Assembly: GCF_018219455.1 (NCBI RefSeq) | Contig: NZ_CP056122.1 | Coordinates: 3,038,001-3,102,000, forward strand | From: Moritella sp. 5 | Lineage (GTDB): Bacteria > Pseudomonadota > Gammaproteobacteria > Enterobacterales > Moritellaceae | Reading direction: 5' to 3' | Length of the DNA: 64,000 nt | Shown: positions 17,077 through 29,000 of the stretch, piece by piece | Position numbering within the stretch: the stretch's first letter is position 1 | Layout of the letters: each line of letters begins with the position of its first letter | Program-made: the position numbers and the translations under genes | The notes under the pieces: model-generated | Told to the model about the DNA's origin: nothing | Seen by the model: only the letters and a program-made list of their open reading frames with translations | Databases searched by the model: none

Positions 17077-17445
17077 ATGCCTCACGTAGAAATTAAATAT
17101 TCTGATAATTTAGATATAGATACGAATAAAATCTTTAATGCTGTAGAGAAAGTCATTAATGAGAATGACATAAGTGCTGGCGTATGCAAATCAAGAGCAT
17201 ATCCTTGTTCTCAATATAAATACTCACACATACTCGTTACTGTTTCGTTATTGACTAAAGCTCACCGAGATAAAATATTTACGCAGAAGTTAAGTGGCGA
17301 AATAGAACAGGTAGTAAAAGCTCACCTTAAACAAAGTTTATATTTTTCATTAAACATTGAATATAGCCTGGATTACTACACGACAAATACGCATCTTGTT
17401 GAAGGAGATAAGCTACAAAGCCTTGTCGATAACACAAGCAGTTAA
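17077..17445 (+). CDS. 5-carboxymethyl-2-hydroxymuconate isomerase (CHMI)-family protein
   Basis: A 122-residue CHMI-family protein of the tautomerase superfamily. It begins Met-Pro-His-Val-Glu, giving the N-terminal catalytic proline after methionine removal, and keeps SRAYPCSQYKY and a YSLDYYTTNTHL C-terminal segment. The family includes the homoprotocatechuate-pathway isomerase HpcD/HpaF, but no other genes of that pathway are near, so this is probably a stand-alone tautomerase. AAGGA lies about 10 bases before the ATG. Confidence 0.8.
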   Translation: MPHVEIKYSDNLDIDTNKIFNAVEKVINENDISAGVCKSRAYPCSQYKYSHILVTVSLLTKAHRDKIFTQKLSGEIEQVVKAHLKQSLYFSLNIEYSLDYYTTNTHLVEGDKLQSLVDNTSS

Positions 17446-17480
17446 GATGTTAGCTCAATATACGAGTTAAAATAAGTAAG

Positions 17481-17508
17481 AAGGGGGTCAGAACTAATCT
17501 AACCCCTT
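17481..17508. terminator. Convergent terminator-like hairpin
   Basis: AAGGGG at the left pairs with CCCCTT at the right around an interrupted loop, between the CHMI gene (+) and the thioredoxin gene (-), followed by an AT-rich tail. Confidence 0.5.
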
Positions 17509-17517
17509 AAATTTAAG

Positions 17518-17844
17518 CTAGATAGCGTCATCGATAAACGAGCATATTTTCATTTTAGACATTGCGCCAACACTCGTTGCTGCAACTTTCCCTTTCTTAA
17601 AAATCATTAATGTAGGAACACCGCGAACATCAAATTTATTTTGAGTCGACACGTTATCTGTGATATCTAATTTGACAACTTTGAGCTGTCCTTCATACTC
17701 TCTGAACACGTCGTTAAGAGTAAGACCCATTGCTTTACAAGGGACACACCAATCAGCCGTAAATTCAACAACGACAGGCACATTCGATTCCAATACGTCC
17801 TGCGAAAAACTGGCATCCGTTACGTTAAAAATATCCTTATTCAC
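17518..17844 (-). CDS. Thioredoxin-family protein
   Basis: A 108-residue single-domain thioredoxin with active site WCVPC (Val instead of the usual Gly) and the cis-proline loop RGVPTLMIF. No signal peptide, so cytoplasmic. The altered dipeptide should shift the redox potential from that of TrxA. A second such protein with WCAPC lies at 50322. GAGGA is 11 bases before the ATG. Confidence 0.88.
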   Translation of the reverse strand: MNKDIFNVTDASFSQDVLESNVPVVVEFTADWCVPCKAMGLTLNDVFREYEGQLKVVKLDITDNVSTQNKFDVRGVPTLMIFKKGKVAATSVGAMSKMKICSFIDDAI

Positions 17845-18196
17845 GAGCGTTCCTCTCTACCTTAAAATGTTAAAAACGGGGGATTCAGTGGTTATTTTTG
17901 AAGCTAAACGAGTAGCCAAATAATGTTTAAATACCATTGTCTCACGGCTCTATTTCAATTTAATGACGGTGAGCATTATTGAATCAATACTGCAGCACAG
18001 GTTAAACTAGAAGAAATATAAAACATAGTTCGTCACATTTTGCCAATTACCGGTAAGAAATTGATTTAATTTTCTATATTACCCCTCTAAATTTCGGCCT
18101 GATTTATGCCATCGATACTACCCCCCCGCTCACCTGAAGATAACGTCAAAAATAAGTATCATTAACTGTAATACGAAAAGGAAGTACTTTAGGCGA
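17845..18196. other. 352 bp region without a gene
   Basis: AT-rich sequence between the thioredoxin start and the amylase 3' end. A seven-C run occurs at about 18121-18127. No open frame or hairpin could be supported. Confidence 0.4.
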
Positions 18197-19621
18197 TCAA
18201 AGTGCAAGCATTCTAACCGTCTGCCCCGGCACAGATAATTTATGATAACGAGATTTAATAGTTTCCCGATGACTACTTAGCCTATCCTTATACGGCACAT
18301 ACCAATTAAGCTCCGTCTTATATGTATCAATAGTATAAGAACGATCTTCAGCGCATTTATTTATAGCGACTAACCCACTTTTCTCTCGCTTAAAAATGAG
18401 CATGCACTTATCACTATATAAAGTTTCCATCTGTTTTCCTTTCATATCATTATGAAAGCTAATCATTTTAACCATATAGTCACGATTCCAAACATCCTCC
18501 CATCGACGATTATCTTTATCTTCATCATCAGAAAGAGCGTCACTATAAATTAAAGGAGATCCACCATCCTTACCTAAAATATAACCATAAGCTAATTTTT
18601 CATTAGCAGGAGTCATTATTTGATAACGAAAACCATCATTCGTCGGAATATCATGAGTAATAGTAAAGGTGATGGCTCTATCATCAGGCAATGCTTGGCC
18701 ATATTCTTGTGGGTCATGAAGTAAAGACATACTTCCATCATAAGAGAATGCAGACCTTATAGAAGCAAATAAAGGAAAGTCATATGCACCATGATTCGTG
18801 TTATTCAAATATGGTTCAAGAAATGTATGATACTGAGAATCACCCTTACCACCTGTTGTAATTACTTCACCAAAAACATGCATTCCCGACGTTATATCAG
18901 ACGTAAATATTTGGTTAACTTGATAATCACTCATATGCTTAACGGCATCAATCCTAAAGCCTTTTATTCCCATACTTTTTAAAGATTGAAGATATTGACG
19001 CTGTTGCTTAATGACATAATCACTTGGATCTAGATCTGGTAGCCCTGTATCTTTATCGTTACCACACAATCTCCAGTATTGTACATTTCCAGGATCGCCA
19101 TAATCAGATATACACCCTGCAGGATGAAAATCAAAACTAGAAAATATCCCCTTACTTAGATCTCCAAAAAGCTTTTGCTTGTTTATATATTCACTGTTTT
19201 CACTATACTGATTTAACAACTCGCGACCGGGATAGTTTAGATCATTTCTTTTCCAACTCTCATTAGCCATGTGATTTAAAACTATATCTGCGTATACGTC
19301 GACACCTTCCTTTTTAAGCGCTGAAATTAACGTCTGTAAATCTTCTTTATTGCCTAGAGGTGAGTCAATTAAGCGAATATCTTGAGGCTGATAACGTGCC
19401 CACCACTCTTTCCCTGAAGATTTTAATGGTGGAGATACTAAAACTTTCTTATAACCTGCTTTTGCAATATTTTGGGCTTGACTAGTGATATCACTATATT
19501 TCCAATTAAAAGCATGAAGAATGGTGTCGGCGTAAACATTGCCTTGTGTTCCAAGTAGAAAAGTAGCGCCTAACAAAATTTTTATTATTGGGTTTGATAA
19601 AAACTTTAAGTTTCGTTTCAT
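18197..19621 (-). CDS. Secreted GH13 alpha-amylase
   Basis: A 474-residue glycoside hydrolase family 13 enzyme with a signal peptide (residues 1-31, NVYA-D). The four GH13 regions are visible: ADIVLNH, GFRIDAVKH with nucleophile Asp225, FGEV with acid/base Glu252, and ITHD with Asp324. All catalytic residues are therefore intact. It should hydrolyse alpha-1,4 links of starch or glycogen in periplasm or medium. Two other alpha-glucan enzymes lie within 12 kb (GH63 and pullulanase), on the opposite strand, so this is a starch locus rather than one operon. Confidence 0.92.
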   Translation of the reverse strand: MKRNLKFLSNPIIKILLGATFLLGTQGNVYADTILHAFNWKYSDITSQAQNIAKAGYKKVLVSPPLKSSGKEWWARYQPQDIRLIDSPLGNKEDLQTLISALKKEGVDVYADIVLNHMANESWKRNDLNYPGRELLNQYSENSEYINKQKLFGDLSKGIFSSFDFHPAGCISDYGDPGNVQYWRLCGNDKDTGLPDLDPSDYVIKQQRQYLQSLKSMGIKGFRIDAVKHMSDYQVNQIFTSDITSGMHVFGEVITTGGKGDSQYHTFLEPYLNNTNHGAYDFPLFASIRSAFSYDGSMSLLHDPQEYGQALPDDRAITFTITHDIPTNDGFRYQIMTPANEKLAYGYILGKDGGSPLIYSDALSDDEDKDNRRWEDVWNRDYMVKMISFHNDMKGKQMETLYSDKCMLIFKREKSGLVAINKCAEDRSYTIDTYKTELNWYVPYKDRLSSHRETIKSRYHKLSVPGQTVRMLAL

Positions 19622-20155
19622 AATTATTTACTAGTGTTGTTATGGGTTTAAATAATTATAAATCTAACCCTTTTTATAAAAAAATCTTTTCCTCTGCATA
19701 TTAGATCTCTACCTCACTTTGTATATGTCTAATTATCTATTGAATAATAGCCAAGCTTAATTTTTATTCTTAACATGCGTTAGAGATTAAACTCAACAAG
19801 CTAGATTCGCATTACAGGATCTAATAAATTAAATTCATCTATGTTGAATATTAAGGACTCAGCATTATTTGTTATTGCTATATTAAGCTTATTTTAATAA
19901 CTTCCACTTGTTACACATATGTAACAAGTGCTTATTTTAACTATCTTTAGAATCAATAACCCAATTTAAATGCAATTAAAGTGAATGATTATTTATTAAG
20001 CTGCTGGCGGTGTTGCATGCATTAGTAAAACTAATGATTAATGGTATTTTTTGTCATTGTTACATAGTTATTTCATGCGCTACTATATCCACTAGATAAG
20101 CATATAAACATCACCCAGTTAAAACATAAATTATTAAATTCAGGTAGAGGCTAAT
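19622..20155. other. 534 bp upstream region of the amylase gene
   Basis: AT-rich, divergent promoter space between the amylase (-) and DUF1127 (+) genes. The only clear structure is the inverted repeat at 19905-19930. No reading frame could be supported. Confidence 0.5.
19905..19930. promoter_or_regulatory. Perfect 10 bp inverted repeat, candidate operator
   Basis: CACTTGTTAC-ACATAT-GTAACAAGTG, perfect arms. No poly-T follows on either strand, so it reads as a protein-binding site for the divergent amylase/DUF1127 promoters rather than a terminator. Confidence 0.5.
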
Positions 20156-20350
20156 ATGGCACACGCAGCGCACTTCAATATGATTCCACAAGATTTGGCT
20201 TTAGATAAAAAAGCTTATGCTGTTTCTATCAAAGGACTGATTAGACACACGAAAGACATTTTATTTAGTGATAAAAAAGAAATATCATCAGATATTCAAT
20301 TAAGAGAGTTATCACCGCATATCCTACGTGATATCGGCATGATGCGATAA
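20156..20350 (+). CDS. DUF1127 small protein
   Basis: A 64-residue protein ending in the DUF1127 signature LRELSPHILRDIGMMR; the family core is L-x-E-L-x-x-x-x-L-x-D-I-G. Small DUF1127 proteins in other Proteobacteria act as RNA-binding regulators of phosphate, carbon or stress responses, but a role here is only inferred. GAGG is five bases before the ATG and a strong terminator follows, so this is a one-gene unit. Confidence 0.8.
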   Translation: MAHAAHFNMIPQDLALDKKAYAVSIKGLIRHTKDILFSDKKEISSDIQLRELSPHILRDIGMMR

Positions 20351-20365
20351 TTGACATTCATCTTT

Positions 20366-20396
20366 AAAACGCCAGCATTTGCTGGCGTTTTTGTTT
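20366..20396 (+). terminator. Rho-independent terminator of the DUF1127 gene
   Basis: AAAACGCCAGC-ATTT-GCTGGCGTTTT followed by TTGTTT. Confidence 0.88.
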
Positions 20397-20411
20397 CTAA
20401 TATTATTGAAG

Positions 20412-20458
20412 CTCCCCCACCTCGCTTCGCGCCCGACAAGTCGGGGAAGGAAGGGGAT
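20412..20458. repeat. GC-rich hairpin segment of possible transposon origin
   Basis: CCCGAC-AA-GTCGGG (20432-20445) is flanked by CCCCC on the left and GGGG runs on the right, far more GC-rich than the surroundings. It abuts the broken integrase fragment. The look is that of an IS-end hairpin, but the family is not identified. Confidence 0.35.
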
Positions 20459-20474
20459 TCTTGTCGTCAACGGC

Positions 20475-20620
20475 TTAAGCATTGCAATCAATAGCTAAGT
20501 TGAGCAGCGCCAGCTCCATCAGACTATTTTCAATTTCTAGTCTGGTTCTGATCCGCCAAATCTCCTCAAGCCGAAAAGGCTTTTTACGCCGCTTCGTTTC
20601 TTTTTGTTGAAAGCTTCCAT
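20475..20620 (-). pseudogene. Truncated, frameshifted integrase-like fragment
   Basis: A strong ribosome site (AAGGAGG) and ATG at 20618-20620 start a frame that is off by one from a better frame reading FQQKETKRRKKPF then RLEEIWRIRTRLEIEN and LALLNLAID before stopping after CNA. That second frame resembles the N-terminus of short tyrosine-recombinase/integrase proteins, which continue AIDSKLRGCDL. It is thus a remnant of about 50 codons with a one-base shift near the start and loss of the rest at the GC-rich segment. Confidence 0.5.
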
Positions 20621-20791
20621 GATGACCTCCTTCTTTATTTGGTCATCACGATCGTAGTTGGAAGGAAATGAACAAAGACGTGTTTTAAGTTGACCTAATG
20701 AATGTCCGGAAATAACTTTAGCAACTAAATCTCTACTACATTCTCCCCTAATAGTGATAAAATCTCCGCACCAAAATAACCGAGAAACTCT

Positions 20792-21130
20792 ATGTTTATC
20801 CATCATGTTAACGGCATCGACTGGCTGGTGATTACAGCTTTTGAAGAACTGAAAACTATATTTATCGAAGAAGCTGGTGCGATCCCCTTTTGCTTCTCTA
20901 CCGCCAGCGAATTAAACCTGATTGATCAAACCAAGCGCACTTATGGATATTTGCCTACACTCAGCGGCGTAATCACCGATACCGGCACTTTTCAAAGTCA
21001 GGATAACGAAGAAGATTTGACCCCACAGCTTGCCTGCCTAGTTGAGGGGCGTGGTCGGGTATTTATCTATCACGGCGGCTTTGTGGCTTTTGTGGATGAC
21101 GAGCAAACCTTTATTACCCGAATGGACTGA
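20792..21130 (+). CDS. Conserved hypothetical protein
   Basis: A 112-residue acidic protein without membrane segments. I do not recognise the family. It has a compact look: IDWLVITAFEELKTIF helix-like start, GYLPTLSGVITDTGTF, and GRGRVFIYHGGFVAFVDDE strands. Codon use matches neighbours and it ends just before two strong hairpins, which supports a real gene. The ATG is preceded by GAGA 7 bases up. Confidence 0.6.
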   Translation: MFIHHVNGIDWLVITAFEELKTIFIEEAGAIPFCFSTASELNLIDQTKRTYGYLPTLSGVITDTGTFQSQDNEEDLTPQLACLVEGRGRVFIYHGGFVAFVDDEQTFITRMD

Positions 21131-21190
21131 AAATTATTCAGTAAGTTGAAATCGGCGAGATGCATCCCTAGCAAGGAATTGGGCAATTTT

Positions 21191-21213
21191 GAGTTAGCTA
21201 GGCTAGCTAACTC
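21191..21213. terminator. Inverted repeat between convergent genes
   Basis: GAGTTAGCTAG-G-CTAGCTAACTC, perfect arms of 11 bases. With the next hairpin it separates the hypothetical gene (+) from the SDR gene (-). Confidence 0.5.
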
Positions 21214-21226
21214 GTTCGTGGACAGA

Positions 21227-21256
21227 AGTGCGTTAGATTTAATACTCTAACGCACT
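21227..21256. terminator. Second hairpin between convergent genes
   Basis: AGTGCGTTAGA / TCTAACGCACT, perfect 11 base arms with an eight-base loop. Likely stops transcription or protects 3' ends from either side. Confidence 0.55.
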
Positions 21257-21297
21257 AAACTTAGATTAGGAAAAGTATCCTGAAGTATTAAATTTTG

Positions 21298-22179
21298 TTA
21301 GCTAATACTAATTGCGGGAAGCACTTCTGCGAAATCATTATCTAGCATATCTAATACACTCTCATAACCATATTTCGGCTGCCACCCTAATTCTAATTGC
21401 GCTAAACTAGAGTCATAAACTCGGTCGAGACTTTTAGGTAAATGCCAAGTTCGATCTGCGAAGTCTTTTGCAAGCTTCGCAGCATACTCTTTTACGACAT
21501 CATCAGCGTTTAGATAAAGCTGCTCACAACATGTCTTATTAAATGGTGTTTTTCCAGAAATAATATAACGCCTGAACCCCGAAAGACGTTTTTCGATGGC
21601 ACAAGCATGAGCATTCGCTACATCTCGAGCATCAATGCCACGCGTAAGACGATAGAGAGCCATTAAATTTGCAGGTTCAGGAAAGCAGCGAGACATTTGA
21701 AGAACAGTGACAGGTAAATTAAACAAGTTTGAGATATTTTCCAAAATCTGCTCTGCTTGTATCTTGGATTTGTGGTAAATCGTTTTAGGTCTAGGAGTAA
21801 CCGTTTCATTGACCCATCCTGCAACGCCATCAGGCGTTGAAGAAAAACCATAGAGGGCTGTAGTGCTCGTAAACACAAAATGTTTAACCCCTTTTTTTAC
21901 TGCTAATAGTGCTAATTGCTCCGTTGCTTTTATGTTGATATCTTCGAATTCGTGGTCAGATACCAAGCCTACATGCGGCGCATGCAATGCAGCTGTATGA
22001 ACAATGACATCCACATCCTCTACAGCCTCAGTTAACAAACCAATATCACGAATGTCTCCAACATAGTTTACTGTAGAGCAAGGAGTTTTATCTATTCCTA
22101 CGACTTTGTGAGTCTTCATCAATTTTATATAAATTGCACGTCCTACTCGACCAGCTGATCCTGTAACTAAAATTTTCAA
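21298..22179 (-). CDS. NAD-dependent epimerase/dehydratase (extended SDR)
   Basis: A 293-residue extended short-chain dehydrogenase. The nucleotide-binding GSAGRVGRAIY (residues 7-17), the VDVIVHTAALHAP segment, and the catalytic YHKSK (Tyr/Lys) are present, with TSTTALYG ahead supplying the serine/threonine. The active site is therefore complete. It probably acts on a sugar nucleotide or related metabolite. The start codon is TTG at 22179, with AGGTAG upstream. No sugar gene cluster surrounds it. Confidence 0.85.
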   Translation of the reverse strand: MKILVTGSAGRVGRAIYIKLMKTHKVVGIDKTPCSTVNYVGDIRDIGLLTEAVEDVDVIVHTAALHAPHVGLVSDHEFEDINIKATEQLALLAVKKGVKHFVFTSTTALYGFSSTPDGVAGWVNETVTPRPKTIYHKSKIQAEQILENISNLFNLPVTVLQMSRCFPEPANLMALYRLTRGIDARDVANAHACAIEKRLSGFRRYIISGKTPFNKTCCEQLYLNADDVVKEYAAKLAKDFADRTWHLPKSLDRVYDSSLAQLELGWQPKYGYESVLDMLDNDFAEVLPAISIS

Positions 22180-22378
22180 CTTTTACTACCTGTTTGAATC
22201 CAAGAGTCTATTCTATCAGTTTACGAATGGTATGGTCTTCCTCTTCGGTATTGCATTGACCAAAAATACCGCAAACAAGTATTTATGAATTAGAAAAATT
22301 CAGTCAAAATGCTGTTACTGGATAATGTGTGAGTTTTAACCCTAAGACTAAAAGGGGCAAATTTGGCTTAAAGCATAA

Positions 22379-22594
22379 GAACTAAGCCATAGCTGGACAG
22401 AAATAGGTTTCGTAAAATCGAATTTTAGCAATCAACGAATTACTTCAGGGTATGGCAAAGCTGAGTTGTTGGGAGATTATCTTCTGCGTAGTAAAACCCT
22501 TGAAGGCAGTTATTATACAGCACCAGTGCCTTTCACTGGCTTAGAGGGGACTCCAGCAGGGTACGGAGGCTTTTTAGATTTTGGGATAACCTGA
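22379..22594 (+). pseudogene. Unidentified 71-codon coding remnant
   Basis: An open stretch without a plausible start, bounded by stops, whose composition is protein-like: ITSGYGKAELLGDYLLRSK, then YYTAPVPFTGLEGTPAGYGG. I do not recognise the family. It lacks a ribosome site and is probably the 3' end of a deleted gene. Confidence 0.3.
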
Positions 22595-22932
22595 TTGTCT
22601 TTTGACAATTCGAGACCGTTTTCTGCAAAATACGAATAACACTGCATTAATCTACTCTATCGAACCGTTTTCATTATGCATAATGAAATGTATGGCAAAT
22701 AATCATGTCTGTTCGTAACCTCAAAAACGGCCACAAAAAACCTTAGCCTTGTGAGTGCTACCCACAAGGCCGTAACGGACAGCGTATACCACACAATATC
22801 AGCACCTTAAAGATCAAATCCATTGTATTCACTGTCGAAAGCAGTTCAAAGCCAAGCTCTCAAATCAACAAAATTACAACATTTTGTGATTTACGTTTCA
22901 AGGCGATTTTGTAGCCAAATGTAACCTAGTGT

Positions 22933-22968
22933 AACTTTACTAAAATAGATCACACTTTAGTAAAAGTT
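22933..22968. promoter_or_regulatory. Operator-like inverted repeat with CRP half-site
   Basis: AACTTTACTAAA at the left and TTTAGTAAAAGTT at the right are near-perfect arms. Between them the minus strand reads TGTGATCTATTTTAG, which keeps the TGTGATCTA half of a CRP site. It lies about 210 bp before the GH63 gene. Confidence 0.5.
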
Positions 22969-23171
22969 TGGTTAATAAATACCAACATAGGTTGTAGACT
23001 CCATTTGAAATCACAGCGTAGCTAGCCTTTAGAGGTATATCAACTTGCGTATTATCCCTTTGTCACACAAACAGAAGCGATTCAGATGAAAACTAAATAC
23101 GTAACGATACATCTGACTCTGATAACACAGTGTTTGTGATGCAGCACTTCTACTGATAACAAGGAATATGA

Positions 23172-25556
<2,385 letters not shown>

Positions 25557-25590
25557 CTAAAGCGTATAAGTAGCAACTGCTAACATTAAG

Positions 25591-25626
25591 AAAGGCCATT
25601 ACAACAAAGTGATGGCCTTTTTATTT
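25591..25626 (+). terminator. Terminator of the GH63 gene
   Basis: AAAGGCCAT..GT / ..ATGGCCTTTTT hairpin with small bulge, then a T-rich tail. Confidence 0.75.
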
Positions 25627-25902
25627 AGCCAGTATGCAACTAGCCCTCTCAGTAAATTCAACATAAACACACCTCAAATGATCAGTCCCGTAATTTGGCC
25701 ACAACTAAACGATAAGAATTGAAATTTAAGGTTTATCACGAGAAACCGACTGACGATCTCAAATTTTAGCTTTTGTCTTAGCTCCCAGCAAAAAAGTTAA
25801 TAATTAATGAATTACATTTTTTACCGTACTTGCCTACAAAAAGTGACTTGCTTAAACCTCCGTACATGCTTTTTGTTCCTTAATCACAAGACTAAGCCTA
25901 AT

Positions 25903-25924
25903 TAGTGTGATTTATTTCAAATTA
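25903..25924 (+). promoter_or_regulatory. CRP-like site upstream of the pullulanase gene
   Basis: TTAG-TGTGA-TTTATT-TCAAA-TTA matches the CRP consensus TGTGA-N6-TCACA in 9 of 10 core positions. Located about 145 bp before the GTG start. Confidence 0.6.
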
Positions 25925-25944
25925 AATATTATCTCCCCCCTTTG

Positions 25945-25954
25945 CCTCCACCCC
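25945..25954 (-). promoter_or_regulatory. Possible MalT box
   Basis: The minus strand reads GGGGTGGAGG, one base from the MalT box GGGGAGGAGG. A C-run at 25935-25940 next to it may be a second weaker copy. Pullulanase genes are MalT targets in Klebsiella. Its position also argues against a start at 25942. Confidence 0.4.
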
Positions 25955-26067
25955 AAAGCTTATTAAAAAGGTTGATGTTATTGTCACCCATTTATTTATC
26001 ATCACAGAAACAATTAATTATTTCTGAACTCTTAGCCAAATTTATAAATAACCAAGGGATTGAGACA

Positions 26068-29000
26068 GTGAAAAATAATACTACACAATTTAAATATTCA
26101 GCACTTGCGAAAATAATTATACCGCTATGCTCTGCAGCTATTACCGTAGGGTGTAATAACAATTCATCTACACCTTCAAAACCTGTCACTCCCACTATCC
26201 CAGATGAATTAATAGAACCGAGCATTTCACAACCTGTTCCAGTTGAACTTCAACCGACAATCGCCCTACCGGATGACGCACCTTCACCATCTAAAGAACA
26301 ATTTATTATCAGCTATATAATAAGCCTTAATCCCGTCGAATCCTTGCAGTCAAGTGCGTCTAAATACACTCATTGGACGCTAAACTGCAATAATATTAAC
26401 CCTGTATCTACAATTAGCGCTGATGAGTTTGGCCCTGTTTGGCTGCTTAATAAAAATGTACTCAATTCATGTAGCACGCTAGTAGTCAAAGATGGAAACC
26501 AAGTAACACAAGTTACAGTAGCTATTAGTGAAGCTGATTTAGGAAAAGAATTTTTTGTTGCAGACAATAGCACTAAAAAAGTTGAAGGGTCCCGTCGAGA
26601 TGGACTACTCACGGCTAAAGGGCTTCCGCAGGCTGGTACAGATGTCACCATGCCTGAAACCATCAAACCAAGGGAGTTTGATGCTCCTCAAGAAGGCATG
26701 GTTGCATTGCAGATTTACGATGCCATGGGTGATTACACACCCTACGAGAACATGAACCTTCACCTCTGGGGAACAGATAAAATCCCAGATGGGGGCTGTG
26801 AAGGGTTAACTGATTCAGCTAAGAATAAAGGGTGGAACGATATCTCTGTGAGCCCAGCTGATAATGATGAGTTTGGCCCTATCTGGTATCTTCCTGTCAC
26901 AAGTACGGAATCTGGTTGCTTCAATGTTATCTTCCGTAATGGAAATAAAGATAAGCTTATTGACTCAAATATTAAAATAAATATTGCCACTATGGGAAAT
27001 AATCGCTCTGTTACTTTTATTCCAGGTAGTACGACTCAATACGATACTCGCGAACAAGCTTTTGAATTATCCGGACCATCATCTGAATTCTCAATCGATA
27101 CCTTAGGCGCGATCATGCTAGACGACAAAACTCTTGTATGGAAAGGTGGAGCGAATGCCGACATGGTCCAAATTATGTTCAACCATGATGGTAAATATAA
27201 AGTTAAAGAGATCATTGAAAATGGAAAATCTAAGAAGGTCGTTTCTGGTGCTTCCATTATATTGAATTCTACCGAGCTAACAGTGGAGCAGAAAACGAAA
27301 TACCCTCATCTTGCTGAATACCCTGTATTTTCTTTACCTACTCTTCCAGCAGATATAGCACTTTCTTCATTACTGAAAGGCAGTATGGTCGCGATTGCTT
27401 CAACCAACAATGGTAAATTTCGGTCCACCACAGGTATCCAGTACGCTGGCGCATTGGATGCATTATTTGCACAAGAAGCCACAGAACTGCAATACGGTCC
27501 AATCTATAATAATAACGACGTAACTTTCCGGCTTTGGGCCCCAACCGCCAGCAGCATCGAGCTGGTTATCTACAATAGTAATAAATCAGAAACTCAACGT
27601 ATTGCAATGGTTGAAGACAAAACATCGGGTAGCTGGAGCGTCGATCTTGAAAGTAATGCGGTAGATGGTAAGTTCTATCGTTATGCTATGAAGATATTCC
27701 AACCTCGTGAACAAAAAGGCTACGGCTATGAAGTTACGGACCCGTATTCAATCAGTCTTTCAACTAACTCCATCTACAGTCAGGTAATTAACTTAAATTC
27801 AGACCAATTAAAACCAAACGGCTGGGATAACTTAGAAGCACCTCATTCCCAAAAAGAAAGCGATCTTTCTGACATGGTGATCTATGAATCACACGTCCGT
27901 GATTTCTCAGCACGCGATGAAAGTACGCAGAATAAAGGCAAGTACCTTGCCTTTACCGAGCAAGAATCCGTACCAGTCGAACACCTTAAGCAGCTAAGTA
28001 AAGCAGGCATGACCCACTTGCACTTAATGCCAGTATTCGATATTGCGACTATTAACGAAGACCCGGAAAAAGTAGCTAATATCGACCAAGCATTTAGCAA
28101 GCTTTGTGAGCTAAACCCTACGATAAAACAGTCTGAGTTTTCAAGCTATTGCACAAGTGGAGGCTCAATTTCAGATGCCTTCACAGAACTTGCTGAAGTC
28201 GACAGCAAAGACAATGCAAAAGTTCAAGAGCTCAATGAATACGTACGTAGCGTAGATAGCTACAACTGGGGCTATGATCCGCTTCACTACACAGTTCCAG
28301 AAGGTTCGTATGCAACAGAATCCGAGGGTTCCAAGCGGATCCTAGAATTCCGCGAAATGGTTAAATCAGTCAAAGAAGATATAGGTATGAATGTGATTGT
28401 GGATGTTGTTTACAACCACACTAATGCATCAGGCCTAAATGACAAGTCGGTACTAGACAAAGTTGTTCCGATTTATTACCAACGCTTAGTTCCTGATACT
28501 GGCGCGATAGAAACATCAACATGTTGCGATAACACTGCACCAGAAAATGCAATGTTTGCCAAACTTATCGATGATTCAATTCAAACCTGGGTCAAAGCAT
28601 ACAAGATTGATGCATTCCGTTGGGATTTAATGGGCCATCACCCACTTTCGCAAATGCAGGAAACACTTAAGGCTGCCCGTCAAGTTAATCCAGACGTATA
28701 CTTCTATGGTGAAGGCTGGAACTTTGGTGAAGTCCAAGACGACAAACGTTTTGTTCAGGCAACCCAAAAACACTTAGGTGGTACCGGTATTGGTTCTTTC
28801 TCTGATCGACTGCGTGATGCCGTACGTGGAGGAAGCCCCTTTGATACCGGAGAAAGCATACGTAAAACACAAGGCTTTGCTACAGGTGCTTATGTGATGG
28901 CGAATGAGCTAGTCGACATTGCAGCCAATGTTAACGATGATGGAGTATCAGCTGAATTAGCACGTGCACTGCATCAAATTGATCTCACCCGTTTAGGTAT

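Noticed and set aside
20537-20806. An 89-residue minus-strand frame ending at 20537
   Set aside because: Its last 27 codons arise from a strong ribosome site followed by a frame one base off the integrase-like frame, and the first part overlaps the promoter of the 20792 gene with no sensible content.
25942-26067. A 42-residue N-terminal extension of pullulanase from ATG 25942
   Set aside because: It would put the signal peptide inside the protein and cover the MalT-like box; GTG 26068 gives a proper lipoprotein signal and has a ribosome site.
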